Below, in pieces: positions 27,501-39,500 of a stretch of 64,000 bases of DNA; within the stretch, counting starts at the first letter, position 1, and every line of letters starts with the position of its first letter. The notes below the pieces were generated by a model, which saw only the letters and a list, made by a program, of their open reading frames with translations, had not been told where the DNA came from and did not search any database. Source of the stretch: Patiria miniata (Eukaryota; Echinodermata; Asteroidea; Valvatida; Asterinidae); NCBI RefSeq assembly GCF_015706575.1, contig NW_024037076.1, positions 4,870,777 through 4,934,776 on the forward strand, given 5' to 3'. Both the position numbers and the translations under genes were made by a program.

Positions 27501-30500
27501 TTGTACATGGTGGAAGTGTGGCCTTTATTTACGGAGGTAGTCCAGTAAATTGGCCACATTTATGGGGCTACATCCGTACTTCATGCCATCCACACTCTGT
27601 CCCGACCAAGCAGCAGCCGATTTTAAGATACTTTACGCAATAGCGTTACTCCACTTTTGCAACAATTTATTGCGTAATACTTCAGTTATGACAATTTCGA
27701 GAAAGTTTGATAGTCCGCGTAATTACGGCATAACTTGCGCAATCATTTTAGGGGGACTAAGTTGTGGCATGGCCACTGAAAATGACCTATTTTGCCAGCA
27801 AATTATGATTGTCGTGGAGCCTGTCATTGCACAACTTATCAAGGTTTATACAAGACACTCATGGCTTTGTGTCTGAAGTAAATGAATTGCTATTTTACTT
27901 GTGATGGATTTTTTAGAGTTGCCGCACGATTCTGAAGAAAATCTGACAAAACTATTTTCAAAATGGCCGGCGGAGGTGATTCAACGACTTTTTGGTAAAC
28001 GAACATAATCATGCACAAACGGCCGCTGTAATTGATGATTTTATCCTTGTCCAAGATGTTTACATTAATTAAAACGCTGGGCAGCTGTGCCAAGTTTTGT
28101 GAAATCGATCGTAAGTTTATTGCGCAGCTGCACAACAAATATGTTGGGCCAGACCTACACATGGCGGAAGTTGCACACTGTTTCGTGAAATCAGCTGCTG
28201 TCACAAATGGACAAAAATAACAGAGTCCATATGTCTACAAAGTTATTTCTAAGATTTGAAGACATCAGAAACATCCTTTAAAATGGGAAAAACCTTTCTT
28301 TTGATGGTCTTACCGTTGGTCCTGTTCTACCTTGGTATCCTTCTGGTCCACGGTCTCCTCTCATAGCAAACTGAAAAAAAACCAATGATCATAGAAAAGA
28401 GTTATTGTGGACAGATGCGTATAAAGCTTTCACTCCAATGGCATAGTGAGACAATTTTTCATGGGGGAGGGGGAAGATATTTTTTGCTTGGTCGGGATAC
28501 CTTTTTACTTTTTTAGAAATCTTATGGATATCTGTTTCAGGTGCGTAGCATGGTGATTTTGAATTTTTTTTGGGGGGGGGTGGAGGGGGAGAGTAGATGT
28601 AAAAAAAAAAAGGCATCTTGGTTAAGAAAGGGCCAACATTCCATAGAGCGGACTCTTTCGATTCGGTTAGACGCGCGATGACGAATCACGATCGTCCAAT
28701 GCTGGTGAAGTTCGTATGGCATGGTGGGGGGGGGGGGGGGGGGGGGGGTAAATCAGGATTCGAAATTAGCGATAGCCTGCTAGCCAAATGCTAGTCAGAA
28801 CAGCAGCAGGCTAGTCGAACTAGTCCCTAAGTAGCCTGGCTGGCGAATCAAACAAATATTGGGTTACGGCAAAGATGAAAGGACATGAAGAAATAAATCA
28901 TGAAATTCAGAAAGCAAACCTGTATCAATTTGTGTATAATTTTATCAACTGTTTCAAAAGGCTTAAATTATTAGATCTGTTCATTAAAAACACTGACAAA
29001 ATTGCCTCAGAATAGATGAAAAATCAGTTGGAAATGGGTAGAAAGGAATTTTACTTTCAACCTATTTCCGTTCCAAGTTCGTTTTGTTGGATCACGTCTG
29101 TTTTCACATCGCATACTTGCGTGAGAACGAAAATGATAACGACGCAAAGATTTAGCTACGTACATGTACATCCGATTCTATAGATTTATTCTGGCTCGTT
29201 TGGATCACGTTTTAAGACTGTTCTCATCAACGGTCATTTTAGATGTGTTTGTAAACGAAAACAATCCTTCAAGTTTATTTTAAAAAGTCTGTCCCAAAAG
29301 ACATTAAGTCTCCTGTTTAAGTTTAAGATTTTACCCGATGACCGCCACAAAATTATTTCATAAATGGTCTTGAGTCCACACGAAAGCGGAAGTGAGAGGT
29401 CAATTTTTGGCACGATATTTCTCTTTCACATCATGCGATTTTTCAGTTCCCATAAAATTCCGAGGGTTATTTTCTTAAGAAATCAATGTACCCAAACTAA
29501 TATCAAAAACTTTGACTTTTACACATTCATTTTCCTTTTCGAGGGGCCCTGATGCGCGCCGCCAGGGGTAAACTTTCAGGCTCTAGACACATTTACATAT
29601 ACACAGATTGTTTTTATACCACACTCTATAACAGAAAAAAAACATGCGGGCAAGTGAAATTGCCCGCGGGCTAGTTAAGAGTCCGTTTCAGTAGCCCGGC
29701 TGGCTAGCGAACAAAAAAGTTCAGGTCGAACCCTGGGTAAATACCCCCTTATCAACCCCCCTGACCACCCTTGATGCTACGCCACAGTGTTTTGCTTTGT
29801 AAAAAAAAGATATAAATCTGATATGTTTGTCCTCCATCAGTTTTTGGTCCTATGGGCTCCATGCGCCAACGAAGGAGGGCGCCCTTTTACCTAGCAACGA
29901 CGTCCCATGGGCGGGACATTTAGCTGATTGATGCGCACCGTTCCTTGTGTGTGCCGCACGTACATTGTACACCAGGAGATTTGTACTATGTACACGCAGT
30001 GGTACATGGTACAGCCGCGCGTCGCGGCAAGATTGCAGTCAGGCAAGATGGCGTCGGTCGGTCACTCCCAACTGTACTTTCTTTGCCGGTGAGGGGGTAC
30101 TTGTGGACGGAGCGGATATCATTTCGCAGCTGCATTACATATTTTTGGTTAGCACACGAGCAGGAGTGGAACATGGAATAATGTAGTGTGTTCAGCCTCA
30201 TGGCATATGAAACACAGAAGCACTACATTTTCCATGTTCCACGAGCGCGAGTGGGAAGTATTGGTTTTCCAGCAAATTTGTCGCACAGAAAAGACGGAAC
30301 ATGCATGCTGGACACCAACGTTTCTGTGGTTATCCTAATACTCGTACGTGCAGCAGGAATTGAGCGCACATCTTAGAATAGCGCGATACACGGAGCGCAG
30401 TATGGATTGTGGTATATGGGATATAATACCACACTGTTGTTGCCATGGATCAACCAATTAGGATTGTGTATTCAAGTGAGGAGTTGAGGAGGAGAGTTGG

Positions 30501-33500
30501 AGTGGAGGGATCGGTATTGCGTTGAGGAGGCACAGGCTGATAATGGCTGAGGTGGTACCGGCACGTGAAGAAAAAGGAAGATGCCAGCTGGGTCAAGAGG
30601 TGTACCAACATAGTCGTGAGAGGGCCCGCAAATGTCGGCCGACGGCGCAAGACGTGGCAGAGTTCCCTGATTGATGACATGCTTCTGCTTGGAGTCAATG
30701 CGAGGGACGCGACGGAAGCGACGGACAGGGCCAAGTGGAGGAGAGTCATAGGGAGAAAGCAGGCCAACCCAGAACAGACTGGACAACAGCCTCGAAACCG
30801 ACGATGATGATGATGATGATGCTTGAAGATAAATGGTTGTGTATTGCGATTTCAAAATGACAACTTTGAACCGACGCAATTTCATCTCAACTTCTTATAT
30901 TATGCTCATTTTCAAACTATGAACTTACCCTTTGTTCTTCCAGGACGTTCCTGATAGCTTCCATGTTGGCATGAGCTCCTGGCCCCTTCATGCCATCTGT
31001 AGCTGACTGTGCTATCATTGCCATCAGTTGTTGCTGAAAAATGTTGTAAAAATATGTACATTCACTCATTGTTACAATATTATTATTAAAGCTGCTGAAT
31101 ATTACAATTACTCGCAATTACGATTTTTGCAGAAGGAATTCATTTTATATTAAGTTTACATGTAAATCATTGGGTTCATCTTGAGGAAATTCTCCATATT
31201 TGTGTAAAGAGTGATGAAATTTAAAATAATATCTCATTTGCGTCATCAATATTCACCCAAAATACTTTTTGTTGTGCACGTCTATACGAAATTTAACTGA
31301 TGCAGAAGCAAATAAACAGTGAAGTGTGATTTGCATGCACCGTCAAACTGCCCGCAATTGAGTAAATTTCAGCTGTCACATTAGAAAAGGTTTTGTTATT
31401 CAAATTCGGTGACAGTGAAAAAACAAAGTGTCAATCCACTCACTTTGTTTCACAGAGAAACAAAGACCTGTCATCTTGCTCTGTGCAAGATGTCTTTTTA
31501 GACTTGAAACCCTCTTGCTGTCTAAACAATCACAGACAGTCACAAAATCAATCCTCTGCCCCTACCATGCTTTTTACGCAGGCTAGTCACCAACAGTCAG
31601 ATTATTTTTCTTGTAGGCACTGTGTCTAGTCAAATTCCATCAACAGACAAAAGAATGTAACAAAGTAGGCACAGCTGGCTTATCAATCACCGACAGTCAA
31701 AGCATAGCTGTATCAAGTTTAAACACAGCTGGTCAATCCTGCTTTATGTAGGCAGGGAACTTTCAACTGTTAAAAACAGCCACTTGATTGATTTTGACAG
31801 CTGGGTATGGAGTACCAAAGTGAATACGTCACGCGCACAAAGTGTGTGTGAAAGACATTAGCGTGTGATTCAGCCCGTGAACCAACACGTGTGCGTACTC
31901 CATTCGTTTGCACTACACTTTCTGGTTCTAAATGATGTCACACTTCGGTACTCCATAGCTTTGTTGAATATGCCAGCCAGAGAGGGAGAGTCCATTCAAA
32001 CAGCAATTAAAGTTGCGTCCAAAGTAAAACCAGAGACTCACAGGTATTAGGGCACTCGCTCCTGGTGGGCCGCGGAGACCGTCCTGTCCATTGCGACCAT
32101 TCTGTCCAGGTGATCCCTGATGGAGAACAACAAGCAGTCAACACAAGTAACAAAAATCACACGTAAGTACTACGAGTGAGCAGGACAGGGGATTGATATT
32201 AAGATTTTAAGTATGCATGGTGAAAATTAGTCTGAGTATCACCCGTTATCCACAGAGCCAAGTCTTCTGTATAACATCTAATATATCTAAGCATGCGTGA
32301 TGCCATTTCATTCCGAAATCAGGACTAAGACTGTGATTGTTCAATTTCGATGCCGCGTTTTTGTAATACTCATCATGGCCATGATGAATTATGCGCGTAT
32401 AGAAGGCGCCTGCTGATTGGTCAGTTTCTCGAGGTCCTGATGAAGACCTGGACTGCCAAAAGGTCATTCTAGGGAAAACTTTGCTCATTTAACCAGTTCA
32501 CGTCAGATGACGTGTATACATGCAAAGGTTTTGCAGTATTTGGAATGGATGACGGATAAACACGCAACGAGCGAGGCCGGAAATATCTGTCTGCAAACCG
32601 CTCGCAGCGAGCGAGGCCGGAAATATCAGGGTGTGCTACCCGCAGATGACGGCCTGAACCCATCTGGCATCGAAGTTTGTGAAAAACAATCCCGCGCCTG
32701 GTTCGGGTCAATGTCAAAATAATCCGGCCCGAACGTTAACGAAACTAACATAACATTATTGAAGAGAAGTGTGCCTGTGACAACATTGCTTCAGGTTCTC
32801 GTTTCTTATTTCATACCTTGTCTCCTTTTGGTCCGCTGGGTCCACGTTCTCCAGAATAACCCCGAGGTCCCGGATCTCCCTGTTGAGAAAGCATACATTC
32901 GTTTACAGAATACATTCGTTTAACTTTCAACTTAGAAAAATATGAGAGTTTCTCGTCCAGGTTTTTGAGGAAAATAAAGGAGGCAGGTGCTGTTTTTTCT
33001 TCTGCTTTTTTCCCCAAAAGATGGCCGATTTTCAAAGATGGCGGATAGATTCTTCCATTTTCTTGACACTTTTGCTGATACAAATTATGTCCAAAGATGC
33101 CCGTTACCCATTCAACATACACGTAGCTACAAGTTTGTTGGAAACAAATAAAAAGACAATGTATATTTGCAAAATATATTGCCAAAATAACATGTATGAT
33201 TACAAAAAAAAACAATTTGAGAACAGAGGCAGGCAGGGAAAAAATGAAGTGGGTGGCGACGAGAAACTGAGTTATTTTTTACTTGGCCTAATGTGCTGCA
33301 GATACAAATCAAAAACTACTGGGCACATCTTGCTAAAATTGCGACTGATCAGTACAGAAATTCTGTAGCAATCCAGCCATACTCTTTGTTTGGCCCAAAA
33401 CAGTGATAATGTGTACAAAATTATGCAATTTATGACAAATGGTACCGAAAAAAAGTTGCACTTTTGTATACGTGCAAGGCGAGTGTGAACCACAACGTAC

Positions 33501-36500
33501 ACGTATACAAAAGTGCAACTGTTTTCGGTACCATTTGTCATAAATTGCATAAATTCGTACACATCATCACTTTTTTCGGGCAAATAAAGAGTATGGCTGG
33601 ATTGCTAAGGAATTTCTGTACTGATTATTCGTTATTTGAGTGAGAGGTGCTCAGTAGTTTTTGAGTTAGACAAAAAAATATTGGGGGGGCTTTCTTTTTT
33701 TGGTTGAGTGTATATCCTAGGATCCTATAAAAACAGCAAAACATGTGCAGTATTCAAATTGTCAAAGTATTAGAAAACTTTGACGTTAGTGCTTCAGAGA
33801 TCTCTGGGCAAATATTTCAAGGCTGATTGCAATGTGAACTGCAATGTACAGGATTTGCAACGACTTCTTGATCAACAGGAACTGTTAGCATTTAATTTCT
33901 TTCTCACCCAGAGCAACCAGCTTAACCACCTCGCAATTCGGGCGATTCATAATGCAGTGCGCCACCAAGAGTTTGCCATGGAAAGTTCCTTTTTCCCAGT
34001 GCATTGTGGGAGATGGTCGACAAATTCGCAGCGCGGGACATTTGAAATCGTTAGTTTTTCTGGTCAGTGGTTTCATCAGCGTATGATTCGAGGCTCTGGT
34101 TGCCCATTTCTTTTCTTGTTATCAATATGGTGTTTTGGTAAGGCAGCAGAACGCTATGCCCCAATCTATGACAAATTAGCTCAAGTTGTCTACCGACACT
34201 CATTCAAACTTGGGCCATGTTTTGTCGACCGTAAACTTGAAAAATGGACTCTCCATGGCAAAATCTTGGTGGCGCACTGCATTGTGAATCGCCCGAATTG
34301 CTAAGATAGTTTGCAGACATTAAGATCCCCAACCAGTGGTAGTGCAATAATTTGTGAACTGCATGGGAGTTGGCTTTAATAGCATGAGAAGCAGTAAGAT
34401 CAAGAAGCGCCCTCTGTGTGTTAGTTTCAGATTACACTTGACTTCTAATTCAGTCAATTACAATTCTGCTGGCTAAACTTATTCAGTCTTGGGATAAAAT
34501 AATTCCATTTATTATTAGTAGTCAATCAATAAGCTGAATTTCATTACATTTCAGGCTGATATTGCATTATGTACTTACCCTTGGTCCCGCAGGTCCAACT
34601 GGCCCTGGAAAGTATTCCTGACAAAAAAAGTCAGAAAAACAGATATAGAAGTATTGATGTAACAATTACCAAAGTAGAATAACCAGCAATGACTACTGCG
34701 ACCAATATTTGCTTATTTCCATTCCTTCTCTCACCCAATTTAAATTTTTCAACACAAAAAAGTAAGGCTTATAAACAATGTAGGCTTGATGAACCATCAG
34801 TTTCTCATGGGCTATCTGTCATACCAACTGAAATGGCCTTTACAATTTGGGTGTGGCCAGTGTGCAGGGACATGTTTTGATTTCGTGACAGCTGCATATG
34901 ACGAGAAAATGCATCAGCTTGAAATGGAGCCACTGGAAATGGAAACACTGTGCCCATACATTAGCTCAAGTGACATGTCTTAGGCCGAAAATCCATATGT
35001 CCGTTTTCGATGAGTGTATTGCATGGTGCGTTTATCTGTTGTATATCCATTGTAGCAGCAAGCTTCGTCTCGTGAAATAGAAAAGTCCAGATTTTACTTT
35101 GCCACAATATTCCTCCCATGCCACTCTGAGCCACTCAATATTTGAAGGCCAACATGAACCCTAACCGAACTAAACCCATCAAAGTTCAACAGCAGGTTTT
35201 GTTTTAAATCTGTTGGGATAGGTAATGTACCCCTAAACTGATGTTTTTTTACACTGGGGTTGGCATACCTCCAGAAACTAAGTCCAACAGTGTGTGTGTA
35301 CAATTTCCCATGTGGGTGTTGGAATTTGCCAGAATGGGTATGGTTCCTAGTAAATTAGGCTGGGGAGTTTAGGGTTAATCATGGATGTGATTGGTCGAAA
35401 CGCCGGGGGGGGGGGGGGGGGGGCTTAATGAATCAGTCTATTAACTTCATAGTCAAAGAAGGGAAAAGTAGTAATCTAAAACTTGACATAGACACATTTT
35501 AAACTTACAATTCTTGTTTCGCCTGCCTCGCCCTTCTCCCCTCTGGGTCCACGCTGTATGGATAGAGAAAGGTATATCAATAACAAATTAACTTACTGCT
35601 CAGTCAGAGACTTCTTGACTGGGGGGGGGGGGGGGGGCACTGTGACCCGCATTAGTCATGGTTGTCCACCAAACTGGTAGCAAAATCGTGTCAACTGTTG
35701 GCAAATATGCCCTAATGACCAACATGCACCAACTTGTGTCATTTGGGTGTCCAGTAGCCGATTTTAGCATTCCAGACTCCATTCAAGACTCCAATCAGTC
35801 TTAAAGATACTGTTTAACACCTCCCAAGCACAGATTTATTCCCTTAATAGAACGGGCAGGATGTCAACGTTGAAGATGGAAAATCTTCAATACACCTTTC
35901 TTGTACGTGGCACATTGTGAATCCCTTGTATTGAACCATACTAAATTTGTCATTTCATATGCCTACCACAGCAGTACCGGTACCAGGGTCTGTTATCGGC
36001 CCTGTACCTCGATCCGGAATGCTTGCAAACGAACTACCAGGATCAACCGGATCTGGGTAGCTGTATGAATCTGACGATACCGATTCACTTTCACTGTAAT
36101 AGACTGCTGGCGTCGGTCCCTCCTGTTCACCATTTGTGTCCGGCTGATTTGTGGACTGAAGAAAAACAACCAAAAAATTCTTTATCTTTTGGCTAAAAAG
36201 TTGTACGATTACAAGAATAATACAATTATTATACAAATAATGAATGTTTATGAGTGCAATGGTGAGAATGTTTATGAGTGCAATGGTGAGAATATTTTCA
36301 TGAGTTGAAAGATGGAATGTTCCCATAGAACTACATTAAATTACTAGAGCGCTAACTCGATGTACAAAACAATGCCTGATGGGCGCATCCATGTTTGTGC
36401 ACAAACCTATGGAAAACTCGAAATTTTGTACGGCTTTTGTACGGCTATTTGCATATCTGCGTTTGTATTCCATAACGGTGCGTCATCGAAGCCAATACGC

Positions 36501-39500
36501 CCAAAACCGAAACGCACGATTAGCAAATGAGCATTTCATTTTGCTCAAACAGCGCAACGTGCGCGCGTCCTTCCCGCGTGCAGATGCTTTTCGCCGTGAC
36601 GTTTTTTGAACCGTCATGACGCGCTTAAGTTGTTTGCGTATCTCCTACTTGCGCGTTGCATTTAGAGCACACTTTTAAAATTCAGTCCATCTATTTTGAT
36701 TGTGTTCAACAAACACGCACATAAATTCAAAATGTCTGTGCCCAGAGCGGCTGCAAAGCATCTCCGCACACAAGAATGAGGAGTTAGCGCTCCAGTAATT
36801 TAATATAGTTCTATGAATGTTCCATACAACGAGGTGAAGCCGAGTTGAATGGAGCCTTCCGTCTTTCAACGAATGAAAAATAATCTCACAATTGCACGAA
36901 TGCAAAACATTCATTATTTGTATTATATAACATCCAAGTAGATCCTTGTCATTCAATTGGAGGATAAAACTATCAGAATAAACAACAATTGCAAACTGGT
37001 TTCCTAGCATCCCCTTTTTTCCCAGCTTGTTCAAAGTTCAAATTAGCAAAGGTTTAAAAGTCAAAACATTGACAATATGAAAGGTAAAGTTCTTAAAACA
37101 ATGCAAAAAAAATCTGCAAGGCAAGTTCAGTTGGTAACTGCATACACCTCAGAGGCAAGTTTTGTACTGCTGTAAAACGCATAATGTGGTTTAGCGCAAA
37201 GATCGTATAGCGCTGCTGCGCCTATGCGCAGCGCGCTATACGATCTTTATCTAGCGTGCACATGCAACAGATCAAAAGGGATGGAACCAAAATGCATGGT
37301 GAATGGAACCAAAAAAGCACGGTAAGGATGTTTATGATTTACGTTTATGATTAATAAATGTCGCGTGATCTACAATCCTCCAATCAAATGACAAGGATTT
37401 ACTTGGATGTTATATAAACATTTTAATACAATGTACAATATTCCAAAAAGTGTGGATGATAATTTGGAAGACACAATGTCACTTTGCAGGAAAGTTTATG
37501 ATAAAAAACAAGTCTGTCTATCTAATCAACAACAGTGCCTGTACTTCATACAGGTTGTGAAATAAAGGAACCACTATGGTACAAATGTAGGTATTCATGG
37601 GTACCGTACAAGTATGAAATAAAATTTAAAAACAGCCTCTGCTAAATTTGACTTTCTTAAGGACATGTTATCACTTTCTGATGGCTGATAGGTCACTGTG
37701 TTTATAGCAAATGTGTTAATAGCATTTTGGAAACAATCTGTAAATAAATAAACACTGCAGACTAAAATCAACCACGTGGGATTCTTTACTGTGACTGTAT
37801 TATAAGATAAGGTAGATTTATATTAAGTAAAAACAAAAACTAAAACTAAAAAAAAAAACGATACCGGTACTTACAATTTCAGGCTCCAGAGCCCTTTTAT
37901 ATACAGGCATGGGTTCATTGCAGCTTGGCATATAGTCACGACAGTAGTCAAAAGCTGCATATGGGTCTGGTACGATCAAGAATTGTTGAATTTGGCCCTG
38001 GATGGGGAGAAATAAAGACCAAAACACTCAAATCAGTAACACATAATTCTTGGAAAGCCGCAAAAGAGGGGGCCGTATCATAAGTCCGACGCCTCATAGG
38101 TCCGATGCCTCATTTTGGACTTATGAGGCGTTGGACTTATGAGACATAAAATTTATTTATTCCGCCTCATAGGTCCGACGCCTCATAAGTCCGACGCCTC
38201 ATAAGTCCGACGTCGGAAAAACGAGGCGTTTAATTTGTCGGACTTACGAGGCGTCGGAGCTATGAGGCGTCGGACTTATGAGGCGTCGGACCTAAGAGGT
38301 GTCAGACTTATGGGCCTTTATTTGGCTAGGGGATGCAATTTTGTCGGACTTATGAGGCGTCGGACCTATGAGGCGTTAGACTTATGAGCGGACCCCCAAA
38401 AGAGTATAGTGGTGGGAGAGATCAGAGATTTCTAAATCCGGTTATCCAAATTTTTTTCAAATCGAATAATGGTTGTCCGATTTCACCAGAAGCTCCCATT
38501 CGACTCACACAGTCATGTTTACAAATAGTGATGAGTGAGGTGCCGCATGCAATGCCCTCCACTGGGTATAGTTTGCAGGATTACAAAACATCTCGGAGCT
38601 GTAATGCTGAAAACAAAATGGGTGGGAAATCCCCGACAAGTTAAAGGTAGAGTACATCATTTGAAGCTATCCAAAAAGACGAAATTAGTGTTGAAATGCA
38701 TACTTGGTTTAAAGATGGTAATGGTTCTAAACTCCCAGTGAAATTATTGTTTCTGGCATGCTGTCATTTTGAAGAAAACAATAAAAGAAGGCATTTTCCG
38801 ACAATGCATATTTAATTCGGTGAAGCCATGAATGAGTGCTCGCAAGTGTTGACACGATGCACATGAGCGTGCAGTTGCTATTATTCGTCAGTTCATTGCG
38901 TGACATCATGTAGCTGCAATTGACTGAATGAGAACGTGTTGTAGATGCTGATTTTGGGCGCAATTCAAAAGCTGACTCGGCAAGTTTTGAATCAAAATCA
39001 AGATCCTAGAATATTGTTTTTCTCAGAATATACAGCATTCACTGAGCTGAAACTTCATCCGGTTAGGTGCTAAGCACCGTTCTTTAGTTTTTGAGCACTT
39101 TTGTTGCTTCAAATGAAAGAAAAATGAACAAATGACAAATGATGTACTCAACCTTTAAATAGGGGTTTCAATCAGAGACCATGGAGCAAATTGGGGGCTG
39201 TTCCAGAGTTGTCTTCTTTAGTATGTGACAAAAAATATGGATAGTTTCAAATATAGGATTTCCAAAATCACCGAATAGTGGAATTCAAACCGATCATTTT
39301 AAGGCTTCTGGATTGTAATGCCACCACTACAGAAGAGAAGTTCAGTTGATTCATCACTGTGGACAGTTGTGATCACTGGTTGTAGGCAAGTCCCCCCTCC
39401 CACCCCCCACCCCCACTTTTTAAAGTGGGGGGGGGGATATTATATGGACGGTCCCCCCCCCCCACTTTTTTTCATCCCCGAATAAAAATTGTGGCCTAAA

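Noticed and set aside
33780..34304. 174-codon plus-strand open frame
   Set aside because: Largely covered by the inverted repeats of a MITE; the same DNA reads open on the other strand too.
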